From Nafulsella turpanensis ZLM-10 (GTDB lineage: Bacteria > Bacteroidota > Bacteroidia > Cytophagales > Cyclobacteriaceae): a stretch of 47,893 nucleotides of DNA. Of the stretch, positions 18,335 to 27,025 are shown piece after piece; position 1 is the first letter of the stretch, and every line of letters starts with the position of its first letter. Where the stretch lies: NCBI RefSeq assembly GCF_000346615.1, contig NZ_ANNU01000062.1, positions 1-47,893 of the forward strand, given 5' to 3'. Below the pieces are notes generated by a model. The model did no database searches, was not told the DNA's origin, and saw only the letters and a program-made list of their open reading frames with translations. The position numbers and the translations under genes are program-made.

Positions 18335-19687
18335 TTAGCTGAAGCGAATAAAGAAGCAGCTCCCCTGTTCCGGAAAACTCTCAACGGTTAACTGGGCCTG
18401 GTGCATTTGAAGAATTTCGCGGCTCAGGCTCAGGCCGATGCCTGAACCTGTTGGTTTGGTGGTATAAAAAGGAATAAAGATTTTACTAAGGGCTTCCGGT
18501 TCTATACCCGGGCCATTATCGCGCAGGCTTATCAGTACCCGCTGGTGTTCATCGGCTTCTGCCTTCAGCCATACCTGCCCACCTTCTTTTCCATTTAAAG
18601 CTTCGACGGCATTTTTAATAAGGTTAATCAATACCATTTCCAGTAGCTGAGGATCGGCATACAGTTGCAGGTCATCCGGTAAAATCTGGCAATCCATCTT
18701 TATCTTTTTTGACCGTATATCAGGTTGCATCAGTTTTAGGGTACCGTAGAAAAGCTCCTTTACCTGCAGGAGCTGCATTTTAGGCTGGGGAATGGACGTA
18801 AAGCTTCGATAAGCATCAACAAAGCGCCGGAGCCCCTCACTCCGGTTCTGGATGGTTTGCAGTCCCTCCTTAATGTCTTCCACACTTTCTGCCTCCAGTT
18901 CAAAATGGCCATCCTTTTCCTTTACATCCTCTTCCAGTATTTCTGTAAGAGTGGCGGCGAGGGAGGTCATAGGTGTAATGGAGTTCATAATCTCGTGGCG
19001 GAGTACCCGCGAAAGATTCTGCCATGCTTCAATTTCCTTGTCCTGTAGTTCACTTTTAATATTCTGGAAGGAGAGCAGTCTATAGGTGCGATTGTGCAGC
19101 ACCAGCGCAGTGGCATTGATGCTTAACTGAAATTCACTGCTCTGCCTGAGCAGGTGCTTGCCTCCCTCCGGCAATTCCTTGAGCAGGCGGTACATTTCGG
19201 GGTTGGCATACTGCAGCTGTTTGATATTTTTAATGTGGGTTACATTCAGGAAACGTCTGGCTACATTATTGATCAGTTCGATGTTTCCATCGGGGTCATA
19301 GGAAATCAGTCCAACCTGTACATGTTGCACCAGGGTGTTTAAGTACTGCAGGTGTTCTTCTTTTTCGGCTCTTGTTCTGCGAAAAGCCTCCATTACCTGA
19401 TTAAATGCCAGATTGAGGTCGGCAAAGCTTTCACCCAGCTGGTTATCAGCATTAACATTGCTGGTGAAATCGGAATACCGAATGCCTTCCAGAAAGCGGG
19501 TAAGCTTATGGTTTGTGCTCAAAACGAATTCATAGAGGTTGTACACCAGGTACACGACCAGACAAAAAATAATAAGGCCAGTAAGGTAATTAGAGGCACT
19601 GACTACTTCGTACACGCACAGGAAAATAGCAAATACCAGTAAAAGTACCCTTGCCAGTAAGCTAAACCTGAAGTCCTTAAAGTTCAT
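18335..19687 (-). CDS. NtrY-like membrane sensor histidine kinase
   Basis: A 450-residue kinase. Two membrane helices (about 9-30 and 34-56) are joined by only a few residues, so there is almost no periplasmic sensor; the signal is probably felt in the membrane or cytoplasm. A HAMP-like segment (about 57-110) and a PAS domain (about 112-215) follow. The H-box is 'SRVLRHEIMNSITP' with phospho-acceptor H231, typical of the NtrY/NtrB-like group that pairs with sigma-54 activators. The HATPase domain has 'LINLIKNAVEAL', DNGPGI and 'GSGIGLSL'. The start overlaps the stop of the upstream response-regulator gene by 11 bp, so the two form a coupled pair. The pair is divergent from an efflux operon with matching dyads and a sigma-54-type promoter. 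Confidence 0.92.
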   Translation of the reverse strand: MNFKDFRFSLLARVLLLVFAIFLCVYEVVSASNYLTGLIIFCLVVYLVYNLYEFVLSTNHKLTRFLEGIRYSDFTSNVNADNQLGESFADLNLAFNQVMEAFRRTRAEKEEHLQYLNTLVQHVQVGLISYDPDGNIELINNVARRFLNVTHIKNIKQLQYANPEMYRLLKELPEGGKHLLRQSSEFQLSINATALVLHNRTYRLLSFQNIKSELQDKEIEAWQNLSRVLRHEIMNSITPMTSLAATLTEILEEDVKEKDGHFELEAESVEDIKEGLQTIQNRSEGLRRFVDAYRSFTSIPQPKMQLLQVKELFYGTLKLMQPDIRSKKIKMDCQILPDDLQLYADPQLLEMVLINLIKNAVEALNGKEGGQVWLKAEADEHQRVLISLRDNGPGIEPEALSKIFIPFYTTKPTGSGIGLSLSREILQMHQAQLTVESFPEQGSCFFIRFS

Positions 19688-21080
19688 ACTTTTCCAGTCT
19701 GCGGTACAAGGATGAGCGGGTGAGACCTAATTCAGAGGCGGCCTGCGAAATGTTTCCGCCATGCTTCTTTAGTACTTTCCGGATCAGAATTTTTTCTACG
19801 TCCTCCAGGTGAAACTTGTCCAGGTCGAGAGAAAGGTTATCTTCCTTTTTTTCGGCTGTATTCTGAGGGCTGCTAAAGAAAAAGTCTTCCTGCTGCAAGC
19901 TGGAGCCATCGCTCATTATTACCGCCCTTTCTATGGTGTGCTGTAACTCTCTTACATTTCCAGGCCAGTGGTATTTTTCCATACGCTTTATAGCGGCAGG
20001 GCTCAAGCTATGGACCGATTTATTATACTTTTTAGCATAATAGGCCAGGAAGTGCTCCGCCAGCAAACCTATATCGCTTGGCCGCTCCCGTAAAGCGGGC
20101 AGCCCTAGTTCAATGGTATTGATTCGGTACAGCAGGTCCTGCCGGAAGCTGCTCTGTTTCACCATTTCATATAAGGGCATGTTGGTTGCACAAATCAGGC
20201 GTACATCTACCTGCTTAGTTTTATTGGAGCCCACGCGGGTAATGGTGCGGCTTTGGAGAACGGTAAGCAGCTTTGCCTGGAGGGGGAGGGAAAGATTGCC
20301 AATCTCGTCCAGGAAAATAGTACCGCCATCGGCTACCTCAAAACGGCCGGCCCTGTCTTCCTTTGCATCCGTAAAGGAACCCTTGGTATGACCGAAAAGC
20401 TCGCTTTCGAACAAATTTTCGCTAATGGCTCCTAAATCTACAGAGATGAAAGGTTTATCTGAGCGGTGGGAACTCCGGTGGATGGCCCTTGCAATCATTT
20501 CCTTCCCAGTCCCATTTTCTCCCAGAATCAGGACGTTTGCATCGGTTTTGGCTACCCGGCTAACGGTATGGTATACCTTCAGCATGGCAGGACTTTGGCC
20601 TACAATATCTCCAAAGCGACTTTCTAAATCCTGGTTCATGGTTTTTTGCAGGGAGCGCAGCTGGCTTACTTCCTCGCGCGAGCGTCGCAGGCGCATGGCA
20701 GAAAGCACAGTGGCCAGGAGCTTTTCATTTTCCCATGGCTTCAGTACAAAGTCGGTGGCGCCTTCTTTAATAGCTTTAACCGCCGTATCTACATCACCAT
20801 AAGCGGTGATGAGTACTACAGCAGCGGAAGGGTCTATCTCCAGAATTTTATCGAGCCAGAAGAAGCCTTCCTTCCCACTGCTTACATCCTTGGTAAAATT
20901 CATGTCGAGCAAAATTACATCGTATGGCTCGTTCCTTAGAAGAGTAGGAAGCAGCTCCGGATTGGTTTCGGTATCTATTTGCAGGAAGTGGCGTTTCAGG
21001 AACATCTTTCCTGCTCTCAGGACATCTTCGTTGTCATCGACAATCAGTATTCTGCCGGTTTTTTCAATAGCATTACTCAT
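19677..21080 (-). CDS. NtrC-family sigma-54-dependent response regulator
   Basis: A 467-residue protein from the ATG at 21080; an in-frame TTG at 21086 is the only upstream alternative. Receiver domain about 10-125 with D15/D16 and phospho-acceptor D59. AAA+ domain about 155-385: Walker A GENGTGKE (187-194), Walker B FLDE (near 256-259), arginine-finger region 'RQDLLYRIN'. The sigma-54-contacting loop, usually GAFTGA, reads GSFTDA (234-239). A Fis-type helix-turn-helix ends the protein ('GNISQAASELGLTRSSLYRRL'). It should bind upstream enhancers and drive sigma-54 promoters when phosphorylated by the 18335 kinase. The dyads at 21241-21276 just upstream of its own gene and facing the efflux operon are the likely binding sites (inference). 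Confidence 0.94.
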   Translation of the reverse strand: MSNAIEKTGRILIVDDNEDVLRAGKMFLKRHFLQIDTETNPELLPTLLRNEPYDVILLDMNFTKDVSSGKEGFFWLDKILEIDPSAAVVLITAYGDVDTAVKAIKEGATDFVLKPWENEKLLATVLSAMRLRRSREEVSQLRSLQKTMNQDLESRFGDIVGQSPAMLKVYHTVSRVAKTDANVLILGENGTGKEMIARAIHRSSHRSDKPFISVDLGAISENLFESELFGHTKGSFTDAKEDRAGRFEVADGGTIFLDEIGNLSLPLQAKLLTVLQSRTITRVGSNKTKQVDVRLICATNMPLYEMVKQSSFRQDLLYRINTIELGLPALRERPSDIGLLAEHFLAYYAKKYNKSVHSLSPAAIKRMEKYHWPGNVRELQHTIERAVIMSDGSSLQQEDFFFSSPQNTAEKKEDNLSLDLDKFHLEDVEKILIRKVLKKHGGNISQAASELGLTRSSLYRRLEKYEL

Positions 21081-21240
21081 AAGCAATTCATTTTTTAGGA
21101 GCAGGACAAATATTATACCGTTCAGGCTTCAGAGGTTAAGGGAGTATGGTGAAACCAGTCTTATTTGCTGTCATGGCCTTATTTATGGAGAATCAATATA
21201 GCACATTTTTGTGGAGAGAAGGAACAATCAAGATTAAAAG

Positions 21241-21276
21241 TGTTCGCTTGCGGACACTTTTGTTCGCCGGTGAACA
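21241..21276 (+). promoter_or_regulatory. Pair of 16-bp dyads, likely enhancer sites for the NtrC-type regulator
   Basis: TGTTCGCTTGCGGACA at 21241-21256 and TGTTCGCCGGTGAACA at 21261-21276 are both near-palindromes with half-site TGTNCG, 20 bp apart start to start, so on the same face of the helix. They lie between the NtrC-type gene and the efflux operon, 79 bp (downstream dyad start) before the sigma-54-type promoter at 21340. A second pair with the same consensus and spacing is at 28258-28293. Binding by the 19677 regulator is inferred from position. Confidence 0.75.
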
Positions 21277-21339
21277 GCCAGCCTGGAAAAAGTGACGATT
21301 ATATGCCCTTGAGCCTGCAGAAAGGTGCTTTTTCTGATC

Positions 21340-21355
21340 TGGCACACTTGTTGGA
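21340..21355 (+). promoter_or_regulatory. Sigma-54-type -24/-12 promoter of the efflux operon
   Basis: TGGCACACTTGTTGGA matches the TGGCAC-N5-TTGCW consensus except that the -12 GC reads GG. It is 36 bp before the ATG at 21392, giving a predicted transcription start near 21367. The neighbouring sigma-54 activator and upstream dyads support the call. Confidence 0.7.
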
Positions 21356-21391
21356 AACTGGCAGTTTACAACAACGACAGCAGTACTTTTT

Positions 21392-22639
21392 ATGGACCGG
21401 ATTATCAGGAAAAAAACATGGACTCCAAAACGCCTGCTCCTGACAGGAGGGGCAGCCATACTTTTAGTACTGGCAGTGTACCAGTTTCTTTTTGCAGACA
21501 AACGTTCAAGTCTCCGTATTGAGCGTGAAAAAGTAACTATTGCAAGTGTGAGCAAAGGAGCCTTTCAGGAATTTATTCCTCAAACAGGTACTGTTCAACC
21601 AAAGGTGTCCTTTTTTCTCGATGCAGTGGAAGGAGGGATTATTGGGGAAATTTACCGGGAGTCTGGTTCCATGGTGGAGAAAGGAGATAAAATTCTTTCC
21701 ATGGCTAATTCTAATCTGCAGCTCGAAGTAGCCAGCCAGGAAACTCAGTTGTTCGAGCAGCTCAATAACCTGCGCACCACGCGGCTGGCGCTGGAACAAA
21801 ACAGCCTTACACTCAAAGCCCAGTTAGCTGAAATAGATTATAATATTCAGCGCCTGCAGCCTAAAATGCGCCGGAATGAAGCTTTGCTCAAAGATAAACT
21901 GATATCGCAGGAGGCTTACGATGATATAAAAGAAGAACTTGACTGGAACCTGAAGCGCCGCAGGTTAACCTATGCTGCTTTCCGCCAGGACAGCCTTTTG
22001 CGGGTAGCACAGCTAAACCAGCTAAATGCCTCTGAAGAACGGCTAAATAAGAACCTGGAAATGGTCGGTAACATCCTGAAAAACCTGGAGGTGGAAGCTC
22101 CTGTAAGCGGACAACTAAGTCTTGGGGATCTTGAAATTGGGCAGTCTATCCAAATGGGCCAGCGCCTCGGCCAAATTGATGGGCTCGACAGCTTTAAAAT
22201 ACAGGTGAGTATAGATGAACTGTACCTGCCCCGGGTAGGAGTAGGACAGGAGGCGAGCTTTGAACTGAATGGTCATCAACAACGGGCAATTATCAGTAAA
22301 GTATATCCGAATGTAACCAATGGCATGTTTGAGGTGGATATGGATTTTAAAGGAAATGCCCCCAAAGGTATCCGCCGTGGTCAGTCCATTCGCCTGCGCC
22401 TCGAATTGGGGCAAAGCGAGGAGGCTGTTCTGCTTCCAACCGGAGGCTTTTATAAAGATACAGGTGGTAACTGGGTGTATGTACTAAGCGCGGATGGTAG
22501 CCGGGCCGTTAGGCGCAGCATTCAGCTGGGGCGTAAAAATTCGCACTATTACGAAGTGCTGGAGGGGCTGGAGGCAGGAGAACAGGTTATCACCTCTGGC
22601 TATGAATATTTCGGTAACATCGAGGTATTGGTTTTTTAG
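21392..22639 (+). CDS. HlyD/MacA-family periplasmic adaptor of an ABC efflux system
   Basis: A 415-residue adaptor. A basic start and one membrane helix (about 14-34) anchor it in the inner membrane. The order is a lipoyl half ('GGIIGEIYRESGSMVEKGDKIL'), a long alpha-helical hairpin (about 105-215), the second lipoyl half ('VEAPVSGQLSLGDLEIGQSI'), a beta-barrel and a membrane-proximal domain ('VLLPTGGFYKDTGGNWVYVL'). Such proteins link an inner-membrane ABC transporter to an outer-membrane channel. It is the first gene after the sigma-54-type promoter, in an operon with an ABC ATPase and a MacB-like permease. No TolC-like gene is in the window. The substrate is unknown. Confidence 0.92.
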   Translation: MDRIIRKKTWTPKRLLLTGGAAILLVLAVYQFLFADKRSSLRIEREKVTIASVSKGAFQEFIPQTGTVQPKVSFFLDAVEGGIIGEIYRESGSMVEKGDKILSMANSNLQLEVASQETQLFEQLNNLRTTRLALEQNSLTLKAQLAEIDYNIQRLQPKMRRNEALLKDKLISQEAYDDIKEELDWNLKRRRLTYAAFRQDSLLRVAQLNQLNASEERLNKNLEMVGNILKNLEVEAPVSGQLSLGDLEIGQSIQMGQRLGQIDGLDSFKIQVSIDELYLPRVGVGQEASFELNGHQQRAIISKVYPNVTNGMFEVDMDFKGNAPKGIRRGQSIRLRLELGQSEEAVLLPTGGFYKDTGGNWVYVLSADGSRAVRRSIQLGRKNSHYYEVLEGLEAGEQVITSGYEYFGNIEVLVF

Positions 22640-22692
22640 TAAATAGGTAGTAGGGCTTAGGTGGTAGGGGAGAATAGAGACCTATTATTATT

Positions 22693-22718
22693 ATTTATGT
22701 ACTGAATTTATGTACTGA
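22693..22718 (+). repeat. Perfect 13-bp direct repeat upstream of the four-helix gene
   Basis: ATTTATGTACTGA occurs twice head to tail (22693-22705 and 22706-22718), 18 bp before the ATG at 22736. It is one flank of the gene that interrupts the efflux operon. Confidence 0.85.
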
Positions 22719-22735
22719 CATTTAAGATTAGAAAA

Positions 22736-23101
22736 ATGATTAATTACAAAGAGCTGAAAGTTTGGGATTTATCACACCAATTAGTACTGCAGGTTCATAG
22801 GATCACCTTACAATTTCCGAAGGAAGAAGCATTTTCCTTTACGCAACAAATTAGGAGGTCTGCCATTTCAGTCCCTTCTAATATTGCGGAAGGATGTGGA
22901 AGAAGCTCTGACAAGGACCTAGTTCGCTTCCTTCACATTAGTATGGGATCAGCCAATGAACTTGAATACCAGCTCCTGTTGACAAAGGATTTAAATTACC
23001 TGCCGGAAGAGGATTACCAGGTTATAGTTGAAAAACTAATTCAGATAAAGAAAATGCTCAACAGCTTTATCAGCAAGATAAAAAACAGAACACAAGATTA
23101 A
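22736..23101 (+). CDS. Four-helix-bundle protein (S23/23S rRNA intervening-sequence protein family)
   Basis: A 121-residue protein with the family pattern: 'YKELKVWDLSHQLVLQV', 'FPKEEAFSFTQQIRRSAISVPSNIAEG', the IAEGCGR motif and a last helix 'YQVIVEKLIQIKKMLNSFISKI'. This family (TIGR02436/PF05635 type) was first seen inside 23S rRNA intervening sequences and is also found as free genes in many Bacteroidota; its role is unclear. It sits between the adaptor and ABC ATPase genes in the same direction, with 96 bp and 63 bp of flanking DNA that looks unlike the tight spacing of the rest. It may be a mobile passenger gene rather than a transporter part. Confidence 0.92.
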   Translation: MINYKELKVWDLSHQLVLQVHRITLQFPKEEAFSFTQQIRRSAISVPSNIAEGCGRSSDKDLVRFLHISMGSANELEYQLLLTKDLNYLPEEDYQVIVEKLIQIKKMLNSFISKIKNRTQD

Positions 23102-23164
23102 AAAAATGGGAGGCGAGAGGCCTAAGACCTCGTCCCCAGAACCTAATCCCTAAATCCAAAAACC

Positions 23165-23854
23165 ATGATACAGGCTAAAAACTTAAGCAAGTTATACACC
23201 ACTGATGAGGTGGAAACCACGGCTCTCAATAATATAAATCTGCATATACGCGAAGGGGAGTTTGTGGCTATTATGGGCCCATCGGGCTGTGGTAAATCTA
23301 CCTTATTAAACATAATGGGGCTGCTCGATAACCCTTCGGCCGGAAGTTACCAGTTTATGGGCCAGGAGGTGAGCCATTATACAGAGCGGCAGCGGGCAGG
23401 CATGCGAAAAGGCTCTATTGGATTTATATTCCAGAGCTTCAACCTGATTGATGAGCTGAATGTATTTGAGAACGTAGAACTGCCTTTACTTTACCTGAAG
23501 GTTCCGGCTTCGGACCGAAAGCGTAAGGTGGAGCAGGTACTGGAGCAAATGAATATAATGCACCGGCGGAAGCACTTCCCGCAACAGTTATCGGGAGGTC
23601 AGCAGCAAAGAGTTGCTATTGCAAGGGCAGTAGTAGCACGTCCCCCGCTTATTCTGGCCGATGAGCCAACAGGAAACCTGGATTCCAAAAATGGCGAGGA
23701 AGTAATGAACCTTCTCTCTGTGCTTAATGCCAAGGGTACCACTATTATTATGGTTACCCATTCTCCTCACGATGCCAATTATGCCCACAGAATCATCAAT
23801 CTTTTTGACGGCCGTATTGTAACGGAAAATGTTAAAGAGCAATTTCATGTATAA
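23165..23854 (+). CDS. MacB/LolD-type ABC transporter ATP-binding protein
   Basis: A 229-residue ATPase. Walker A GPSGCGKS (38-45), Q-loop 'FIFQSFNLIDELNVFENV', signature LSGGQQQR, Walker B 'LILADEPTGNLD' and the switch His in 'MVTHSPHDA'. The Q-loop wording and the length place it in the MacB/LolD/FtsE group, which works with FtsX-fold permeases in extruding substrates or moving lipoproteins rather than in classic import. Its partner is the permease at 24671; the DUF2807 lipoprotein gene lies between them. Confidence 0.95.
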   Translation: MIQAKNLSKLYTTDEVETTALNNINLHIREGEFVAIMGPSGCGKSTLLNIMGLLDNPSAGSYQFMGQEVSHYTERQRAGMRKGSIGFIFQSFNLIDELNVFENVELPLLYLKVPASDRKRKVEQVLEQMNIMHRRKHFPQQLSGGQQQRVAIARAVVARPPLILADEPTGNLDSKNGEEVMNLLSVLNAKGTTIIMVTHSPHDANYAHRIINLFDGRIVTENVKEQFHV

Positions 23855-23886
23855 ACCTCTCTCCAAAACTTTCAACTTTAAAGGAA

Positions 23887-24609
23887 ATGAAAACGACGAT
23901 TAAATTTTTATCAGTAGCCTGTTTATTAGCCTTCTCTTTTTGCCTTACAGGCTGTTTCGGTGATTATTGGGGAATAAAGGGCGAAGGCCCCTCTATAAGT
24001 GAAGAACGAAGCCTGGAAAATTTTCACTCTCTGGCCAATACTGTAAATGCCACATTATATCTGAAGCAGGGCTCGCAGGAAGACATCCGGATTGAGGCCC
24101 AGGAAAATATTCTGGCGAATCTGGTTACTGAAGTGCATAACGGAACATTAAAAATTGGCTGGGATGAAAATGTTTATAGTCACGATGGCATCAGGATTTA
24201 TATTAGCATTCCGCAGGTACAGGAGCTAAAGCTCTCCGGCTCCGGCGAAATATTCGGGCAGAATACCATTACTGGTGGGTCACTAAGGGTGCATGTTTCC
24301 GGATCGGGAGAGGTAGAATTGAACGCTGAGGTGGAAGAAATGGAGGCAGCCATTTCTGGCTCTGGCGAAATGAACATTGGCGGGCTTGCCGAAAGGCTCA
24401 ATGTTAGAGTTTCGGGCTCTGGTGAAATTGATGCTTTACAGATGGAAGCTATTGAGGCAGCCGTGCAGGTATCCGGCAGCGGAGATGTGCTTGTAAATGT
24501 CCGTGACCACCTTGATGTAAATATTTCCGGAAGTGGTGACCTTGGCTACGAAGGCAATCCGGTGGTACAAAGTAGTATTAGTGGCTCAGGCGATCTGAGA
24601 AAATTGTAA
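23887..24609 (+). CDS. DUF2807 (head GIN domain) lipoprotein
   Basis: A 240-residue lipoprotein. The signal peptide ends in a lipobox (LTGC, Cys near residue 23). The mature part carries at least seven 'SGSG(E/D)' turns at regular intervals, the mark of the DUF2807/GIN beta-helix fold ('putative autotransporter adhesin'). The function of the fold is not established. It starts 32 bp after the ABC ATPase with a good AAGGAA leader and is 61 bp before the permease, so it appears to be a real operon member and may act at the envelope with the transporter. Confidence 0.92.
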   Translation: MKTTIKFLSVACLLAFSFCLTGCFGDYWGIKGEGPSISEERSLENFHSLANTVNATLYLKQGSQEDIRIEAQENILANLVTEVHNGTLKIGWDENVYSHDGIRIYISIPQVQELKLSGSGEIFGQNTITGGSLRVHVSGSGEVELNAEVEEMEAAISGSGEMNIGGLAERLNVRVSGSGEIDALQMEAIEAAVQVSGSGDVLVNVRDHLDVNISGSGDLGYEGNPVVQSSISGSGDLRKL

Positions 24610-24670
24610 TAATCTAAAAGGTACTCCAAACCTTCATTACCAATCTTTTTTCACTTTTTCCTTCAGCATT

Positions 24671-27025
24671 ATGTGGTTAAATTATTTAAAAGTTGCCTTT
24701 CGCAGTCTGTTCAAGAATGGCTTCTACTCCTTCATAAACATTCTTGGTCTGGCTATTGGCCTGGCCTGCTGCCTGCTCATTATGCTGTATGTGCAGCACC
24801 AGCTGAGCTTCGATCAGTTCCATGCAAAAGCCGATCGCCTCTATCGTGTGGTTGAGGATCAGCATTATTCCCATGGTGAAATTATGAGCGTGGAAGCCAC
24901 TCCGGGCCCTCTCGCACCTGCCCTTGTGGCTGAGATTCCGCAAATTGAAAATGCCAGCAGAGCTACCTGGAATCTCGGGCAGAACTTCTTTGTAGAGGGC
25001 AAGGCTTTTGAGGCGAAAGGGCACTATGTCGACGCTGCCTTTCTTGATATGTTTTCCATTGAATTTATAGCAGGGCAGAAGAAAGCCGCTTTGAAGGATA
25101 TCAGCTCCATTGCCATTTCGGAAGGTTTAGCTGTTAAGCTGTTTGGCAGCACTGATGTGATTGGGAAGACCATCAGTGTAGAGAATGAGCAGGAGGTAAA
25201 GGTTACTGCGGTTTTCGAAGAAATGCCGGCTAATTCCAGCCTGCAGTTTGACTTTCTACTACCATACGACCTGTTCTTTCGTAGCAACGGATGGCTCGAG
25301 AGTTGGGGAAATAATGGTATCCGTACTTATGTAATGCTGCACGAAAAGGCTGACGCTGAACAGGCAAAGGCAGTGGTAAAAAATTACCTGGTTGACAGGG
25401 GGGCGCAGGAGAATACTTTACTGTATCTGCAGCCAATAAAAGATATGCACTTGTATTCGAAGTTTACAGAAGGGAAAAACGTAAGTGGCCGCATTGTTCT
25501 GGTTCGTTTATTTACAGGTATAGCCGTTTTCCTGCTGATTATTGCCTGTATTAACTTTATGAATCTCTCAACGGCCCGTTCAGGGCGCAGGAGCAGGGAA
25601 GTAGGAGTGCGGAAAGCCATTGGTGCCTATAAAAATCAGCTGGTTACTCAGTTTCTCAGCGAATCCTTGGTGATTAGCTTTATTGCGGCACTGCTGGCAC
25701 TTTTACTGGCGCAGCTGGCACTGCCGGTTTTTAACAGCCTCACAGGCTTTCAGCTGGCCATTCCCTTTACCGATCCTTTTTTTATGCTGCTGTTTGGCCT
25801 CCTGGTTATATTGGCAGGTTTCCTGGCCGGCGGCTATCCTGCCTTTCTGTTATCCTCCTTCAATACTATTGAAATACTGAAAGGAAAACTTAGTCCAGGG
25901 AGAGGAAGTATTCTTTTCAGGAAGGGGCTGGTGATATTTCAGTTCTTTATCAGCATCGTTTTAATTGTGGGGACCTTGGTTGTAGGCAGGCAGATTCATT
26001 ACATGAAAAATAAAGATCTTGGCCTTTCTGTGGATAACGTGCTGCTGTTGCCCATGAATAATGAACTGAGGGAAAACTTTGAGCCCTTCCAGCTCGAAAT
26101 GAACCAACAGCATGCAATAGTGGCTGTTAGCGGAGCTAACCAGATTCCCTTTCAAATAGGAAATAACAGCGCCGATGTTCACTGGCCCGGCAAATCAGTG
26201 GAAGATAATATTCTTTTTCAAAAACTACGTACCGATGCATGGTTTGTGGATGCATTGAAGGTGAAGCTGCTGGAAGGGCGGAATTTCCGAAAAGAAAGTA
26301 AGGCCGATACGAACAACTTTATTGTCAATGAAAAGGCGGTTGCCCTGATGCGACTGGAGAACCCTGTAGGGGCAGAAATAGAAGCATTTGGCCATAAGGG
26401 GCAAATCGTGGGAGTGGTGGAAGACTTCCATACTTCTACTGTTCAAAACGCTATCGATCCTTTAATTATTTCTCTTTCAACGGGAGATCGTTATCATGCC
26501 TTTGTAAGGCTGAAGGAGCCGCCGGTGCCGGCCATGCTGGAGAGAATTGAAGCCATTTACAGGCAACACAGTCCTTCTTTTCCTTTTCAGTATACCCTCC
26601 TGAAGGATAACTACCAGAATATGTACAATATGGAAACCCTGATAGGAAAACTTACCACCTACTTCTCCATACTGGCACTGGTTATATCCTGCCTGGGTCT
26701 TTTAGGACTGGCTGCCTATTCGACTGAGCAGCGACGCAAAGAAATAGGGGTACGGAAAGTAATGGGAGCCTCTGTAAGCGAGATTGTACTGATGCTTTCG
26801 GCAGGATTTAGTAAATGGGTAGGTATTGCTTTCGTGTTTGCCGCTCCCTTTAGCTGGTGGCTGATGGAGCTCTTCCTGAGTAACTATGCTTACAGAATAG
26901 AGGTTGGAGTTTATACGCTTCTGCTGGCAGGTGGTATTGCCTTTGTACTGGCCTTGTTAACGGTAAGCTATTTATCCTTTAAAGCCGCCACTTTGAACCC
27001 AGCGCTAACCCTTAAGGAAGATTAA
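24671..27025 (+). CDS. MacB-like ABC transporter permease with two FtsX domains
   Basis: A 784-residue permease. The N-terminal helix (about 15-35, 'NILGLAIGLACCLLIMLYV') leads into a periplasmic MacB_PCD domain, then an FtsX block of three helices (about 280-400). A second helix near 425, a second periplasmic domain and a second FtsX block (about 675-780) repeat the plan. 'SGRRSREVGVRKAIGA' and 'STEQRRKEIGVRKVMGAS' are the paired cytoplasmic coupling motifs. This long two-unit form is typical of Bacteroidota and replaces a MacB dimer. It lacks its own ATPase domain, so the 23165 protein should energise it. Substrates of such systems are mostly unknown; a drug role should not be assumed. Confidence 0.95.
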   Translation: MWLNYLKVAFRSLFKNGFYSFINILGLAIGLACCLLIMLYVQHQLSFDQFHAKADRLYRVVEDQHYSHGEIMSVEATPGPLAPALVAEIPQIENASRATWNLGQNFFVEGKAFEAKGHYVDAAFLDMFSIEFIAGQKKAALKDISSIAISEGLAVKLFGSTDVIGKTISVENEQEVKVTAVFEEMPANSSLQFDFLLPYDLFFRSNGWLESWGNNGIRTYVMLHEKADAEQAKAVVKNYLVDRGAQENTLLYLQPIKDMHLYSKFTEGKNVSGRIVLVRLFTGIAVFLLIIACINFMNLSTARSGRRSREVGVRKAIGAYKNQLVTQFLSESLVISFIAALLALLLAQLALPVFNSLTGFQLAIPFTDPFFMLLFGLLVILAGFLAGGYPAFLLSSFNTIEILKGKLSPGRGSILFRKGLVIFQFFISIVLIVGTLVVGRQIHYMKNKDLGLSVDNVLLLPMNNELRENFEPFQLEMNQQHAIVAVSGANQIPFQIGNNSADVHWPGKSVEDNILFQKLRTDAWFVDALKVKLLEGRNFRKESKADTNNFIVNEKAVALMRLENPVGAEIEAFGHKGQIVGVVEDFHTSTVQNAIDPLIISLSTGDRYHAFVRLKEPPVPAMLERIEAIYRQHSPSFPFQYTLLKDNYQNMYNMETLIGKLTTYFSILALVISCLGLLGLAAYSTEQRRKEIGVRKVMGASVSEIVLMLSAGFSKWVGIAFVFAAPFSWWLMELFLSNYAYRIEVGVYTLLLAGGIAFVLALLTVSYLSFKAATLNPALTLKED

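Noticed and set aside
21392-27025. Calling the MacA/MacB-like operon a macrolide-resistance system
   Set aside because: Family likeness does not give the substrate; no TolC and no drug-specific feature is present.
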